From NCBI RefSeq assembly GCF_000733295.1, contig NZ_JPMI01000022.1:16115-80114 (forward strand): 64,000 nucleotides of DNA, written 5' to 3'. Below are positions 55,375 through 64,000 of the stretch, one piece after another. Each line of letters starts with the position of its first letter. Within the stretch, counting starts at the first letter, position 1. The notes beneath the pieces are model-generated. The model saw nothing but the letters and a program-made list of their open reading frames with translations. It made no database searches and was not told the origin of the DNA. The translations under genes were made by a program, and so were the position numbers. The DNA is from Archangium violaceum Cb vi76. Its GTDB lineage: Bacteria; Myxococcota; Myxococcia; Myxococcales; Myxococcaceae.

Positions 55375-55849
55375 GCGCAAGCTGCTGGCGGTGTTCGCGG
55401 GCGCGGTGCTGGCCCTGACGGGGTGCGCGAAGTCCTCCACGGCGCTGGAGCCCGAGCTGGCAGCCGCCCACCAGAAGCTGGAGGCCGAGCACCAGGAGAT
55501 GGAAGCGGCCCACCAGAAGATGGAGGCCGAGCACCGCGAGTGGGTGGCCGAGCACGACCGGCTCAAGGGCAACGCGCCCGACGCGGAGCACGACGCGCTG
55601 GAGGCGCAGCACGAGCAGTTGCTCTCCCGCCACCAGTCGGTGGTGGATGCCCACCAGAAGCTGGTGAGCGACCACGGCCAGCTCGAGGCCTCCCACGGCG
55701 AGGGCAAGCCCGCCTCCTCCGAGCACGGCCGGATGGAGGACGAGCACAAGAAGATGCGTGAGGAGCACAAGGCCATGGTGAGCGAGCACGAGCGCATGGG
55801 CGAGGAGCACCGCCGGATGCTGAGCTCGCACGCCAGCGGCACGAAGTAG
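55358..55849 (+). CDS. histidine-heptad coiled-coil lipoprotein
   Basis: 163 residues with a lipoprotein signal (AVFAGAVLALTGC). Nearly the whole mature chain is one helix with His every seven residues: AHQKLEA-EHQEMEA, AHQKMEA-EHREWVA-EHDRLKG and, after a short gap, QHEQLLS-RHQSVVD-AHQKLVS-DHGQLEA, then EHKKMRE-EHKAMVS-EHERMGE-EHRRMLS. About 17 histidines line one face, with Leu/Met on another. Such a striped coiled coil could bind zinc, copper or nickel in the periplasm, or act as a pH-sensitive stalk; this is inference. It overlaps the upstream lipoprotein gene by 17 bases. Confidence 0.7.
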   Translation: MRTSTERKLLAVFAGAVLALTGCAKSSTALEPELAAAHQKLEAEHQEMEAAHQKMEAEHREWVAEHDRLKGNAPDAEHDALEAQHEQLLSRHQSVVDAHQKLVSDHGQLEASHGEGKPASSEHGRMEDEHKKMREEHKAMVSEHERMGEEHRRMLSSHASGTK

Positions 55850-55920
55850 TGGCAGCCGGAGCGGGAGGCTGGCGTGCCTCCCGCTCCTCTTCCTTCCACC
55901 TGATTCCGCAGGAGATGACC

Positions 55921-56298
55921 ATGGGGACCTTCAAGCAGTTCCTGGACGAGAAGCAGCTGAAGCCCGAGACGCTGGTGCGCCTGTCCAGCCAGCTCGAGGC
56001 CCGCGCCGAGGACGACCGCAAGCTGGTGAAGCAGCGCTCCGACAAGCGGCGCGACACGGAGAAGAAGGCGAAGCCGTACGCGGAGCTGGGCATCGGCAAG
56101 CCGAAGAGCGGCCGCGGCGTGAGCGTGCAGCAGGTGAACGCCGCGCTGGAGGACCAGCCGCTGCCGCCGAAGGTGCGCGGCAAGCTGGTGCGCGCGGTGA
56201 ACGCCGTGCTGTCCAAGAAGGGCGGCCAGGCGGTGGACTTCAAGGCGCTGTTCGGCGACGTGCCCGTCCGCAAGGGCGCGGCGGCCAAGGCGAGCTGA
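55921..56298 (+). CDS. small basic hypothetical protein, 125 aa
   Basis: 125 residues from ATG 55921 with GGAG about six bases upstream. Very basic and helical, with KKAKPYAELGIGKPKSGRGV and LPPKVRGKLVRAVNAVLSKK; no membrane segment or cysteine. A nucleic-acid-binding or structural role would fit the charge, but no family was recognised. It follows the His-heptad gene by 71 bases and may be in the same operon. Confidence 0.6.
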   Translation: MGTFKQFLDEKQLKPETLVRLSSQLEARAEDDRKLVKQRSDKRRDTEKKAKPYAELGIGKPKSGRGVSVQQVNAALEDQPLPPKVRGKLVRAVNAVLSKKGGQAVDFKALFGDVPVRKGAAAKAS

Positions 56299-56310
56299 GG
56301 AGACACGCGG

Positions 56311-56916
56311 ATGGGCTCCTCCCTTCTCCACCCCCTCCCGCGGGACGTCCGGCGCGACGGGGAGCGGCTGTTCAACGTCTCCATGTGGTGCATCGGCCGT
56401 GATGTCACCCACACGGACAACCTGCTGCTGCGCCATGGCTTCACCCGCGAGCGCATGCCGGCGGGACAGCAGGGGACCAGCGCCTACTCGGGTGCGTTGC
56501 CCGGGGGAGGGGCCCTCACGCTGTGGGGTTTCGGTGCGCTGTGCCGCGTGTGCGGCGAGTCCGTCTACGTGCCGCGCGATGGGTTCTCCCCCGTCCTGGT
56601 GGAGGAGTCGCGCGTCACCTGGCCCGTCTTCCAGGCCGCGGGGCTCGGCAGCCCGCGTGCGCCCGCCACCCCATGCGAGCAGTCCGCCGCGCGCACCGCG
56701 GTGAGCGTCCTGGCCCGGTGGATGGCCGGGTACGAGGAGTGGGTGCTCGGGCTCATGGGCTCGGGCTGGCGGCATGCGTGTCTCGCGGCGCGGGCGAAGG
56801 CCTCGCCCGTGAGCGCGGAGTCATTGGCGGTGGAGTGGCGGTGTCTGGCCGGGCGCGTCGAGGCGCTGGAGCGGCCTGTCGTGGACGAATCGTTTGCCCC
56901 GCCCGTTGGGGCGTGA
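56311..56916 (+). CDS. hypothetical protein with CxxC, 201 aa
   Basis: 201 residues, 12 bases after the previous stop. It has a CxxC with aromatic flanks (GALCRVCGESVYVPRDG, about 75-92) and further cysteines (CLAARAKA, WRCLAG). Predicted soluble and mostly helical in the C-terminal half. No known family. A metal site at the CxxC is possible. It precedes a TPR gene 11 bases away, so operon with it. Confidence 0.6.
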   Translation: MGSSLLHPLPRDVRRDGERLFNVSMWCIGRDVTHTDNLLLRHGFTRERMPAGQQGTSAYSGALPGGGALTLWGFGALCRVCGESVYVPRDGFSPVLVEESRVTWPVFQAAGLGSPRAPATPCEQSAARTAVSVLARWMAGYEEWVLGLMGSGWRHACLAARAKASPVSAESLAVEWRCLAGRVEALERPVVDESFAPPVGA

Positions 56917-56927
56917 GTGAGGTCACC

Positions 56928-58643
56928 ATGCTGACGCGACACCTTCGAGCCGAGGATCCTTCCCTCTTCCCCTCCACGCCCTGGGACGACGTGCCCGACC
57001 TGGAGCTGCCCACGCCGCCGCTGCACGAGGGGCTGGGACGTGCGCACCTGAAGGTCAGCACCCGGGTGCCCCTGGCCCAGGCGTACTTCGATCAGGGTCT
57101 GCGCCTGCTGCACCTCGGTTGGGGCGCCGAGGCGCGGCGCTCCTTCGCGGAGGCGGCCCGGAGGGATCCGACGCTGGCCATGGCGTACTGGGGCCTGGCC
57201 CTGACGCGCGGTGCCGGCGCGCGCTTCGCGACGGACCGGGCGGACGCCATCCACAAGGCGCTCGTCCTCAGCGAGGGCATCTCGGACGCGGAGCAGCGCT
57301 ACATCGTCGCGGCCACCTTCCTGGCCGACAAGGGCCCCGCCAACGGCCGCCATGGCTTCGTCCGGGAGATGGAGGCGCTCATCGACAGCTTCCCCGAGGA
57401 CGCCGAGGCGCGCCTGCTGCTCGCCGGTTTCCTCTCGGATGGGTACGAGTCGGATGGGCGCCCCGGCGCGGGCCAGCCCTATGCCCAGGCGCTGCTGCGC
57501 GAGTTGCTGCGCACGCACCCCCACCACGAGGGCGTCCACCACACCTGGGTGCAGGTGATGGTGGAGAGCTCCCGGCCCGAGGCGGCCCTGGAGAGCGCCC
57601 GGCGGCTGCGGCTGCTGGCGCCTCGCGTGGGGATGGCCCTGCTCGGCTCCGGCCGGTTGCTGCTGCGCACGGGGAACACCCGCGAGGCCCGCGAGGTGCT
57701 CGAGGCGGCGGTGGCCGCGGACGACGCCTGGCTCTCCCAGGAGTCCCTGCCCGAGTCCGCCGCACCGGCCGCGGGCCTGGCGCTGCGCCTGCTCGTCCAG
57801 GCGTGCGCGGACGCGGGGCGGTATGGCGAGGCCCAGACCTGGGCGCGCCGCCTGCGCCAGCGCGTGGAGTCGGTGACGCCGCACTCCGGACAGGCGCTCG
57901 TGTTCGCGGCCGGCGCGCTCTCCGGCGCGCACCTGCGCTTCGGCTTCTGGCGCGCGGCGGCGGACCTGCGCGTGGAGCTGGCGCCGGAGTCGAGCGTGGC
58001 CGAGCAGGGGCTGCTCACCGGCATGGAGAAGTATGCCCGGGGGCTGCGCGCCCTGGAGGCGGGCAAGCTGGCCGAGGCGGAGCGGGTGTGTGACGAGCTG
58101 GACGCGCTGCACCCGCCGCTGTCCGAGGAGCGCAAGGCGGAGCAGCGCCTGCTCTGCCCGCGCGACGTCGCCCGGGTGGTGGAGCTGGCGGCGTGCGAGC
58201 TGCGGGGCGCCCTGGAGGCTCGCCAGGGTGACTTCGCCCGCGCCGAGGCCTCGCTCATCAAGGCCATGCGGCTGGAGCGCCGACTGCGCGCGCCGGGGCC
58301 TTCTCCCTTCTCCCGCCCGGCCCGTGAGACGCTGGCCCGTTCGCGGATGCGCGGTGGCCGCGAGGACAAGGCGGTGGAGCTGGCCGAGTCCCTCGTGAAG
58401 GAGCGGCCCGGCAGCGGTCATGCCTGGTTCCTCCTCGCCGAGGTGCATGTCGCCCGGGGCTCCTTCGCCGAGGCGGCCTCCGCCTTCGCCGCCTTCCTGG
58501 AGTGCTGGCGTGACGCGGATCAGCAACTGCCGGAGCTCCGGCGGGCCCGGGCCTTCATCCTGGGCCGGGGTGGGGTGAGCGTGGCGGCGGCGATGCCCGT
58601 CAACGTCATCCCGCTGCGCCCGCTGGAGAACGTCTCCTGCTGA
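56928..58643 (+). CDS. large TPR protein
   Basis: 571 residues from ATG 56928. TPR units are clear (YFDQGLRLLHLGWGAEARRS, FAEAARRDPTLAMAYWGLAL, AWFLLAEVHVARGSFAEAAS), and the opening belongs to a TPR group with a conserved YFDQGL and a His-rich loop (THPHHEGVHHTWVQVM). That group is often seen in metal- or envelope-linked operons; the His pairs could bind metal. No signal peptide. It ends the operon that starts at 54081, just before a converging hydrolase gene. Confidence 0.75.
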   Translation: MLTRHLRAEDPSLFPSTPWDDVPDLELPTPPLHEGLGRAHLKVSTRVPLAQAYFDQGLRLLHLGWGAEARRSFAEAARRDPTLAMAYWGLALTRGAGARFATDRADAIHKALVLSEGISDAEQRYIVAATFLADKGPANGRHGFVREMEALIDSFPEDAEARLLLAGFLSDGYESDGRPGAGQPYAQALLRELLRTHPHHEGVHHTWVQVMVESSRPEAALESARRLRLLAPRVGMALLGSGRLLLRTGNTREAREVLEAAVAADDAWLSQESLPESAAPAAGLALRLLVQACADAGRYGEAQTWARRLRQRVESVTPHSGQALVFAAGALSGAHLRFGFWRAAADLRVELAPESSVAEQGLLTGMEKYARGLRALEAGKLAEAERVCDELDALHPPLSEERKAEQRLLCPRDVARVVELAACELRGALEARQGDFARAEASLIKAMRLERRLRAPGPSPFSRPARETLARSRMRGGREDKAVELAESLVKERPGSGHAWFLLAEVHVARGSFAEAASAFAAFLECWRDADQQLPELRRARAFILGRGGVSVAAAMPVNVIPLRPLENVSC

Positions 58644-58652
58644 GGGCCGCGC

Positions 58653-59477
58653 TCACTCGAGGAACGTGAGGAGGCGTTGGGCGCACTCCTCCGGGTGCTC
58701 CAGCGGGAAGAGGTGGGTGCCGGGCACTTCCCCGGCACGGGCTCCAGGAATGGTCCGCCCGGCTCGGGCCAGGGCCGCCGGCAGGAGCGTGTCCGACTCG
58801 CTCCCGCGCAGCACGAGCGTGGGCACCTTCACCGCGCGCAGCTTCCGCCACACCCCGCGCGGAGAGGTCTCGAAGATGCGGGCCTCCCACGCGGTGGGGA
58901 TGGTGAGCCGGAAACCGCCGCCGGGCACCTCGGTGAGGCCGTGGGTGATGTAGTCCTGGAAGCACTCGGGGTCGAAGCGCCGGAAGAGGGGTTTCTTGCG
59001 GTAGCTCGTGGCGGCCTCCTCGCGGGAGCCCCACGTCTCGCGGCGGCGGCGGGCCAGGCTCGCGGGAGGCACCCGGCTCCGCATCCCGAGCAGCGTCAGC
59101 GCCTGGATGGCCAGCAGGCGCGGGCCCGTGAACAGCACCGGATCCAACGCCACCACGGCTCGGAAGAGGCCCGGGTTCTTCACCGAGGCGAGCAGCGTGG
59201 CCACGCCGCCCATGCTGTGACCCACGCCGACCACGCCCTCCAGGCCCCGTGCGCGCAGGGCTCCGGCGAGGTCATCGGCCATGTCCTCCCAGTCGTGCAG
59301 GGAGCGCGGATCCGTCCCCGGCACGAGGCCGCGGCTGCGCAGGGTGTAGACGTGGTAGCGCGTCTTGAGCCGTTCGATGAGCTTGCGGTAGGTGCCCGGG
59401 GGAAAGCCGTTGGCGTGCGCGAGGTGCAGCACCGGGCCGGTGCCACCCCAATCATCCAGGTGCAGGGGGTCGCTCAT
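58653..59477 (-). CDS. alpha/beta hydrolase
   Basis: 274 residues from ATG 59477. The nucleophile elbow is VGHSMGGVATLL; an oxyanion-hole region HANGFPPGTY and the acid/His of the triad near SESDTLLP and GTHLFPLEHPE complete the fold. No signal peptide, so cytoplasmic. The family includes many esterases and hydrolases; substrate unknown. It converges on the TPR gene with nine bases between stops. Confidence 0.88.
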   Translation of the reverse strand: MSDPLHLDDWGGTGPVLHLAHANGFPPGTYRKLIERLKTRYHVYTLRSRGLVPGTDPRSLHDWEDMADDLAGALRARGLEGVVGVGHSMGGVATLLASVKNPGLFRAVVALDPVLFTGPRLLAIQALTLLGMRSRVPPASLARRRRETWGSREEAATSYRKKPLFRRFDPECFQDYITHGLTEVPGGGFRLTIPTAWEARIFETSPRGVWRKLRAVKVPTLVLRGSESDTLLPAALARAGRTIPGARAGEVPGTHLFPLEHPEECAQRLLTFLE

Positions 59478-59617
59478 CGCTACCCTATACAGTAACCAGT
59501 TCCGGGTGTGCGCTCTTCGCGGCGTCTCGCGAGAGAAGACCTCCTGAACTGCCCACCACGGTGGGGTGTCAGTGGACATGCGTAGGGTGTCCGGGCTGCT
59601 CCTCTCTTGGAGACCCC

Positions 59618-60052
59618 GTGAATCGCTCTTTGGTCGTGTTGGCCGTTACGGCCCTGCTGTGCCTGTCCGCGTGTGTTTCCATCGTTGGCGGCCCAGGAGG
59701 CATCTCTCCATCCCAATTCGAGTTTCGACCAATCGTCCCCTTGAGGGCGCCCGGACCCGGTGGATGGAAATCAGCGAGGGTGGTCATCCATCTGATACAT
59801 GTGACTGAGCAAGGTATTCGCAAGAACGTCTTCTGCCCTATCGAGGTCCAGGTACCGGAGGTCAACTACCTCGGAGTCGTGACTGAGCAATTCGCGCAAT
59901 GGGAGGCTGCGAGGGCTGCGGATATCGCTGCTGAGAGGACATTGAAACAACAGCATCTGTTATCGGCGGAGTTGTGCCAGCGGTTCATGGCGGAGATGTT
60001 GGATGTGATGGGAGACACCGTGGACGGGGCTCGTGTTATCAAGGCCCTATGA
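59618..60052 (+). CDS. small lipoprotein of a coupled pair
   Basis: 144 residues from GTG 59618, with GGAG five bases upstream. Lipoprotein signal LVVLAVTALLCLSAC (+2 Val). The mature part is mixed beta then helix (GWKSARVVIHLIHVTEQGIR, EVNYLGVVTEQFAQWEAARA, AELCQRFMAEMLDVMGDTVD). No known family. DNA is lower in GC than the neighbours. It overlaps the next gene by four bases (ATGA). The lipoprotein-plus-cytoplasmic-protein layout matches the SitA-like pair at 35.4-36.9 kb, but no toxin motif was seen. Confidence 0.6.
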   Translation: MNRSLVVLAVTALLCLSACVSIVGGPGGISPSQFEFRPIVPLRAPGPGGWKSARVVIHLIHVTEQGIRKNVFCPIEVQVPEVNYLGVVTEQFAQWEAARAADIAAERTLKQQHLLSAELCQRFMAEMLDVMGDTVDGARVIKAL

Positions 60053-60648
60053 CCTCGAGCCCTCCCGTTGATTTGTCCACGCCCCGGTTGATGGAACTGG
60101 TCCACCAGTACTACCCGGCCAACATGAGGCAGTTCGCCGAGGGGTACAGTGAGTCGGAGCAGTATCAGCGGTTGGTGAGGGCGCGTCAGGAGGCGTTGAG
60201 GAATTCCGGGCCCTGGGAGCGCCTGGTTTCCACGCTGACAGAAGTGCTGCCGGGTTGCCGTGTGGAAGATTGGAGCGTTCTTTTCTCCAATGACAACTGC
60301 TGGCGTGTCCGGGTGAACCTCCCGGAGGTTCCTCGACTCGAGGGAGGAGGGCAGGAGGTTCGAGCTGTCGTGGTACTCGTCAGCATCCTGGCGCCGGTGT
60401 ACGTGCGCTATAGCTCCTTCCGTGAGCTTTTCGATCGCAAGTGGAGGAATCGCAGGCTCTTCTACGAGGACGTTCCAGAGACGAAGCCCGTCGCGGGCAA
60501 GATCGAAGCGCTGGTGTGCTCGGAGTTGGGCGTTCAAGCCTTGCCGCAGCACACCCTCTTCACTCCGGTTTCCGACATTGAGTGTGGGAACAGGTCTCTC
60601 GGTGAAGCCCAACTCATAGACTGTCTCTTCACCTACGATCGCTGGTGA
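60049..60648 (+). CDS. cytoplasmic hypothetical protein, coupled to the lipoprotein
   Basis: 199 residues, no signal peptide or membrane segment. Helical N-terminal region (LMELVHQYYPANMRQFAEGY, YQRLVRARQEALRNSGPWER), then beta strands (CWRVRVNLPEVPRLEG, VVVLVSILAPVYVRYSSFRE). Lower GC than the surroundings. Its ATG overlaps the upstream lipoprotein stop by four bases. If the pair is a contact-dependent toxin and immunity system, this would be the immunity partner; that is inference from layout only. Confidence 0.55.
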   Translation: MTSSPPVDLSTPRLMELVHQYYPANMRQFAEGYSESEQYQRLVRARQEALRNSGPWERLVSTLTEVLPGCRVEDWSVLFSNDNCWRVRVNLPEVPRLEGGGQEVRAVVVLVSILAPVYVRYSSFRELFDRKWRNRRLFYEDVPETKPVAGKIEALVCSELGVQALPQHTLFTPVSDIECGNRSLGEAQLIDCLFTYDRW

Positions 60649-60654
60649 GCCGAA

Positions 60655-61056
60655 TCAGGCCATCCGGCCGTTCTCGGGGAAGTCCTCGGCCAGGTAGCGG
60701 ATGACGTCCGAGGGGGTGATCATCCCCAGCAGCTTCCCCTCGCGCACCACGGGCAGGTGGTGGATGCGGTGCTGGCGGAAGAGCTCCATCACCTTGTCGG
60801 TGAGATCGAACTCGTTCACCGTGTGCACGGGCGAGGTCATCACCTCCTCCACCGGAGTGCGCAGCGGCAGGCCTCGGAGCAGGGCGGCCATGATGTCCAC
60901 CTCGCTGATCATACCCAGCACGCGCCCATCGTCGTCCGTCACGGGCGCGCCACCAATGCGCTCCTCGACGAGCAGGATGGCGATGTCGGATATCGGCATC
61001 CCCAGGGAGACGGACTTCACCGGCGCGGTCATCAGGTTGCGGGCATGTCCCTTCAT
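60655..61056 (-). CDS. tandem CBS-domain protein
   Basis: 133 residues: two CBS motifs form one Bateman module. First: LMTAPVKSVSLGMPISDIAI, then GGAPVTDDDGRVLGMISEVD; second: VMTSPVHTVNEFDLTDKVME, then HHLPVVREGKLLGMITPSDV. Such free-standing modules bind adenine nucleotides and regulate partner enzymes or channels. The start at 61056 lacks a clear ribosome site. Partner unknown. Confidence 0.9.
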   Translation of the reverse strand: MKGHARNLMTAPVKSVSLGMPISDIAILLVEERIGGAPVTDDDGRVLGMISEVDIMAALLRGLPLRTPVEEVMTSPVHTVNEFDLTDKVMELFRQHRIHHLPVVREGKLLGMITPSDVIRYLAEDFPENGRMA

Positions 61057-61155
61057 ATGCCCGCGAGATTGGACACGCGTTGGGGAGGCGTCAATATCCA
61101 GCGGCCGGGAGTGGAGCGTGCTTGACGGGGGGGCGTGGCTTCGGAGAATCCCCTC

Positions 61156-61704
61156 ATGCCCACCTTCCGCCTCAAGAGAGACCAGGCCTCGCTGCTCGTC
61201 GTGGACATCCAGGAGCGCCTGTGCGGCGCCATGGAGCGGGACGCGCTCGACCGGATGCTCAACCGCACCAACGCCGCCATCGAGGGCTCCAAGGCGCTCG
61301 AGCTGCCCATCATCGTCACCGAGCAGTACCCCAAGGGCCTGGGGCCCACGCACTCGCTGGTGAAGATGCGGCTGGGCAGCTACTCCGCCGTGGAGAAGAT
61401 CGACTTCACCGCGTGCGTGCCGGACGTGGCCTCGCGGCTCGGCGAGCGCAAGCAGGTCATCATCGTGGGCATGGAGACGCACGTCTGTGTCTTCCAGACG
61501 GTGCGCGACCTGGCCGAGAAGGGCTTCACCCCGTTGCTCTGCGCGGACGCCGTGATGTCGCGCAACCCGGAGGACCGCCGGGTGGGCCTGGAGATGTGCC
61601 GCGAGGCGGGCGCCCACATCATCACGGTGGAGGCCGCGCTGTTCGACCTGCTCGGGTGCGCCGGTACCCCCGAGTTCAAGAAGGTCTCCGCCGCCGTCCG
61701 TTAG
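61156..61704 (+). CDS. isochorismatase-family cysteine hydrolase
   Basis: 182 residues from ATG 61156 (GGAG upstream). The fold is shown by [15 protein letters not shown] (catalytic Asp), an [15 protein letters not shown] region, and the nucleophile loop [17 protein letters not shown] (catalytic Cys). Members hydrolyse isochorismate, nicotinamide or various amides; here the length and loops give no exact substrate. Divergent from the CBS gene. Confidence 0.9.
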   Translation: MPTFRLKRDQASLLVVDIQERLCGAMERDALDRMLNRTNAAIEGSKALELPIIVTEQYPKGLGPTHSLVKMRLGSYSAVEKIDFTACVPDVASRLGERKQVIIVGMETHVCVFQTVRDLAEKGFTPLLCADAVMSRNPEDRRVGLEMCREAGAHIITVEAALFDLLGCAGTPEFKKVSAAVR

Positions 61705-61759
61705 GCGGGCGGGCAAGGGGCGGCTTGGAGAAAGGACGGCGCCCGAAGATACTCGCGGC

Positions 61760-64000
61760 GTGAGCGACACGCGCCTGTATACAGTGGGCGGGACGGTACA
61801 GGCCGGTGGAGGTGTCTACCTGGCCCGGCGAGCGGACCCGGAGATGCTGGAGTTGTGCCGGGCCGGCACCTTCGCCTTCGTCCTGACGGCGCGGCAGATG
61901 GGCAAGTCGAGCCTGATGGTCCGCACCGCCGAGCAGCTCTACGAAGAGGGCATCCGCTCGGTCATCATCGACCTGACGCGCATCGGCAAGCAGGTGACGG
62001 CGGACCAGTGGTACGTGGGCCTGCTGGTCGTCCTCCAGGAGCAGCTCGAGCTGAGCACGGACGTGACGGACTGGTGGGCCCTGCATCGCGACCAGGGGCC
62101 CGTGCAGCGCATGACGCGCTTCCTGGAAGAGGTGGTGCTCACCGAGGTGACGCAGCGCGTGGTGGTGTTCGTGGATGAGATCGACACCACGCTCGGCATG
62201 GGCTTCACCGACGACTTCTACGCCGCCATCCGCTACCTCTACAACGCGCGGGCCAGCAACCCCGCGCTGGAGCGGCTCTCCTTCGTGCTCGTGGGCGTGG
62301 CCACGCCGGGAGACCTCATCCAGGACGAGACGCGCACCCCCTTCAACCTCGGGCAGCGGGTGGAGCTCACCGACTTCACCCTGGCGGAGGCGGCGCCGCT
62401 GGCCGAGGGGCTGGGCCATTCCCCCGCGGAGGGGAAGCGGGTGCTGGAGTGGGTGCTCGGCTGGACGGGCGGACACCCGTACCTGACACAGCGGCTGTGC
62501 CAGGCGCTCGTGGATCATCACGCGCAACAGGCACGGGCCGGCGGCAGCGCCTGGACCCGCGACGAGGTGTGGCAGGTGGTGGAGCGGACCTTCTTCGCGG
62601 AGAAGAGCTTCCAGGACAACAACCTGGTCTTCGTCCGCGACATGCTCACCCGGCGGGCGCCGGAGCCGGAGCGGGTGCTCCGGACCTACCAGGACATCCG
62701 GCGCGGCCGGCGGGTGCCCGACGAGGAGCGCTCGCTGGTGAAGGCGCACCTCAAGCTCTCGGGCGTGGTGCGCCGCGAGGGCGAGGTGCTGCGGGTACGC
62801 AACGCCATCTACGAGCGCGTCTTCACCGTGGCCTGGGCCGGGAATCAGCTCCCGGTGGATTGGCGCGTGGTCCGGTTCGCCGCCCTGGCCCTGGTGATCA
62901 CCGGCTTCGTCGTGCTCCTGCCCCTCTCCGTGATGTTGTTCAAGCGGCTCGCGGACACGGAGCGGGCTCGCGAGGAGGTGGTCCAGCAGTTGGACAGCGC
63001 GCAGGAGCTCAACGCCGAAGCCGTGGCCAAGATGGGAAGGGTGCAAGAGGAGGCCGACAAGCTCCTGGCCGAGGCGCGGCGGAAGTCAGCCCGGGCGCAG
63101 CAGGAGGCGGCCCAGGCGCAGCAGGAGGCGGAAAAGCTCCAGAAGGACGCGCTCAAGGCCCGGGACGAGGCCGACAGGTTCCGCGAGGACGCGCAGCGGC
63201 TGCAGGCGGAGGCGAGGGAGGCCCAGGAGAAGAAGGCCCTGGCGGAGCAGGAGATCTCCCGTGCCAGGACCCAGGCCGATGAGAAGCTGAACGAGGCCGC
63301 CTCCTATGTGTTCGTCAACCAGGCGGATGCCAGGCTGCGCGGAGCCTCCTCGTCCCTGCCCGTCAGCACCGCGCTCTCCATGGAGGCCGCGCGGGTCCAT
63401 CCCTCCGCCGAGGCCATGGACTCGCTCATCCGGGGGCTCATCCAGCTCCGTCAGCCGCGCGCCCGCCTGGAGCACGAGGGCAACGTGCTGGCGGTGGCTT
63501 TCAGCCCCGAGGCCGGCCTGCTCGCCACCGCCAGTGAGGACAAGACGGCACGGCTCTGGGACGCCACCACGGGGCGCGAGCGGGCCGTGCTGCCCCATGC
63601 CAGCGCCGTCACCGCCGTGGCCTTCAGCCCGGATGGCAAGCTGGTGGCCACCGCGAGTGATGGTGGCATCGTGCGCCTGTGGCACACGGCCATCGGCACG
63701 GCCCTGCCCATCACCCTGCGTCACGAGGGCTCCGTCAACGCCGTGGCCTTCAGCCCGGACGGCAGGAGCCTGGCCACCGGCAGTGATGACAACACCGCGC
63801 GGCTGTGGAGCACGGCCACCCGACAGCCCCTGACCGAGCCCCTGCCCCATCTGCGTCGCGTCAACGCCGTGGCCTTCAGCCCGGATGGGAAGTTCCTGGC
63901 CACCGCCAGCGCGGACAGGGTCGTGCGTCTGTGGACGACGTCCAATGGGGAGCTCCAGCCCGGGTCCCTGTCCCATCCGCAGGCCGTCAACGCCGTGGCC
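61760..64000 (+). CDS. STAND-type AAA-like ATPase with WD40 repeats, cut by the right edge
   Basis: Open from GTG 61760 to the window end, 747 codons with no stop. N-terminal NTPase: a Walker A-like [12 protein letters not shown], Walker [10 protein letters not shown], and the [20 protein letters not shown] sensor region. A membrane helix follows ([20 protein letters not shown], about 375-395), then a long charged coiled coil ([20 protein letters not shown]) and WD40 repeats at the end, each marked by [19 protein letters not shown] (four or more before the edge). This AAA_35/STAND-WD40 type is common in myxobacteria, with signalling or defence roles proposed; nothing here decides. Confidence 0.85.
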   Translation, partial: MSDTRLYTVGGTVQAGGGVYLARRADPEMLELCRAGTFAFVLTARQMGKSSLMVRTAEQLYEEGIRSVIIDLTRIGKQVTADQWYVGLLVVLQEQLELSTDVTDWWALHRDQGPVQRMTRFLEEVVLTEVTQRVVVFVDEIDTTLGMGFTDDFYAAIRYLYNARASNPALERLSFVLVGVATPGDLIQDETRTPFNLGQRVELTDFTLAEAAPLAEGLGHSPAEGKRVLEWVLGWTGGHPYLTQRLCQALVDHHAQQARAGGSAWTRDEVWQVVERTFFAEKSFQDNNLVFVRDMLTRRAPEPERVLRTYQDIRRGRRVPDEERSLVKAHLKLSGVVRREGEVLRVRNAIYERVFTVAWAGNQLPVDWRVVRFAALALVITGFVVLLPLSVMLFKRLADTERAREEVVQQLDSAQELNAEAVAKMGRVQEEADKLLAEARRKSARAQQEAAQAQQEAEKLQKDALKARDEADRFREDAQRLQAEAREAQEKKALAEQEISRARTQADEKLNEAASYVFVNQADARLRGASSSLPVSTALSMEAARVHPSAEAMDSLIRGLIQLRQPRARLEHEGNVLAVAFSPEAGLLATASEDKTARLWDATTGRERAVLPHASAVTAVAFSPDGKLVATASDGGIVRLWHTAIGTALPITLRHEGSVNAVAFSPDGRSLATGSDDNTARLWSTATRQPLTEPLPHLRRVNAVAFSPDGKFLATASADRVVRLWTTSNGELQPGSLSHPQAVNAVA

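Overview
The window is high-GC DNA with dense genes, many GTG starts and tight stop/start overlaps. It encodes several eukaryote-like Ser/Thr kinases with C-terminal PEGA domains, large proline/alanine-rich regulatory proteins, TPR and choice-of-anchor D proteins, a class II ribonucleotide reductase and many lipoproteins. Together these point to a myxobacterium, most likely of the Cystobacter/Archangium/Myxococcus group (inference from gene content; no database search was possible).

Layout. 1-8.5 kb (mostly minus strand): a partial gene at the left edge, a small hypothetical, a secreted thioredoxin-fold protein, a GAF histidine kinase, a MATE exporter, thiD, pssA, and an SDR/acyltransferase pair that suggests lipid metabolism. 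8.7-16.2 kb (plus): a large lipoprotein with repeated ASH-type domains and a VWA-like domain, a hypothetical, and two tandem Ser/Thr kinases. 16.3-27.2 kb (plus): a MerR-type regulator, a sigma-region-4-like protein with four conserved-looking cysteines, purH, a zinc-ribbon/TPR membrane protein, purD, then lptF-lptG-O-antigen ligase, each overlapping the next by 4 nt (LPS export and assembly). 27.2-33 kb: a third Ser/Thr kinase with a tandem-repeat linker, two secreted proteins, an XRE regulator and a stand-alone receiver. 33-37 kb: an accessory patch with a UvrC-like GIY-YIG protein, AlkC, and a lower-GC lipoprotein/cytoplasmic protein pair that looks like a SitA-type toxin with its immunity protein. 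37-45 kb: polysaccharide genes (two GT4 glycosyltransferases and a polyprenyl-phosphate glycosylphosphotransferase), then a giant MshEN/proline-alanine protein and an ATP-grasp protein. 45-53 kb: nrdJ with candidate NrdR boxes, a 2Fe-2S ferredoxin, a scramblase-like protein, a Bax1/YccA protein, a second ATP-grasp-like protein, and a thiamine-diphosphate enzyme broken by a one-base shift in a C6 run.

54-58.6 kb holds a His-rich cluster: a membrane protein, a lipoprotein, and a second lipoprotein with histidine at seven-residue spacing along a predicted coiled coil. It is preceded by a promoter embedded in a long dyad. 58.6-64 kb: an alpha/beta hydrolase, a second translationally coupled lipoprotein/cytoplasmic pair of lower GC, a CBS protein, an isochorismatase-family hydrolase, and a STAND-type AAA/WD40 protein that runs off the right edge.

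Five copies of a REP-like palindrome (34.3, 45.2, 45.3, 54.5 and 54.6 kb) lie in intergenic spaces; one supplies the last codons of the UvrC-like gene. No rRNA, tRNA, CRISPR array or complete insertion sequence was recognised. The candidates for undescribed biology are the His-heptad cluster with its dyad promoter, the two lipoprotein/partner pairs, and the four-cysteine sigma-like regulator.
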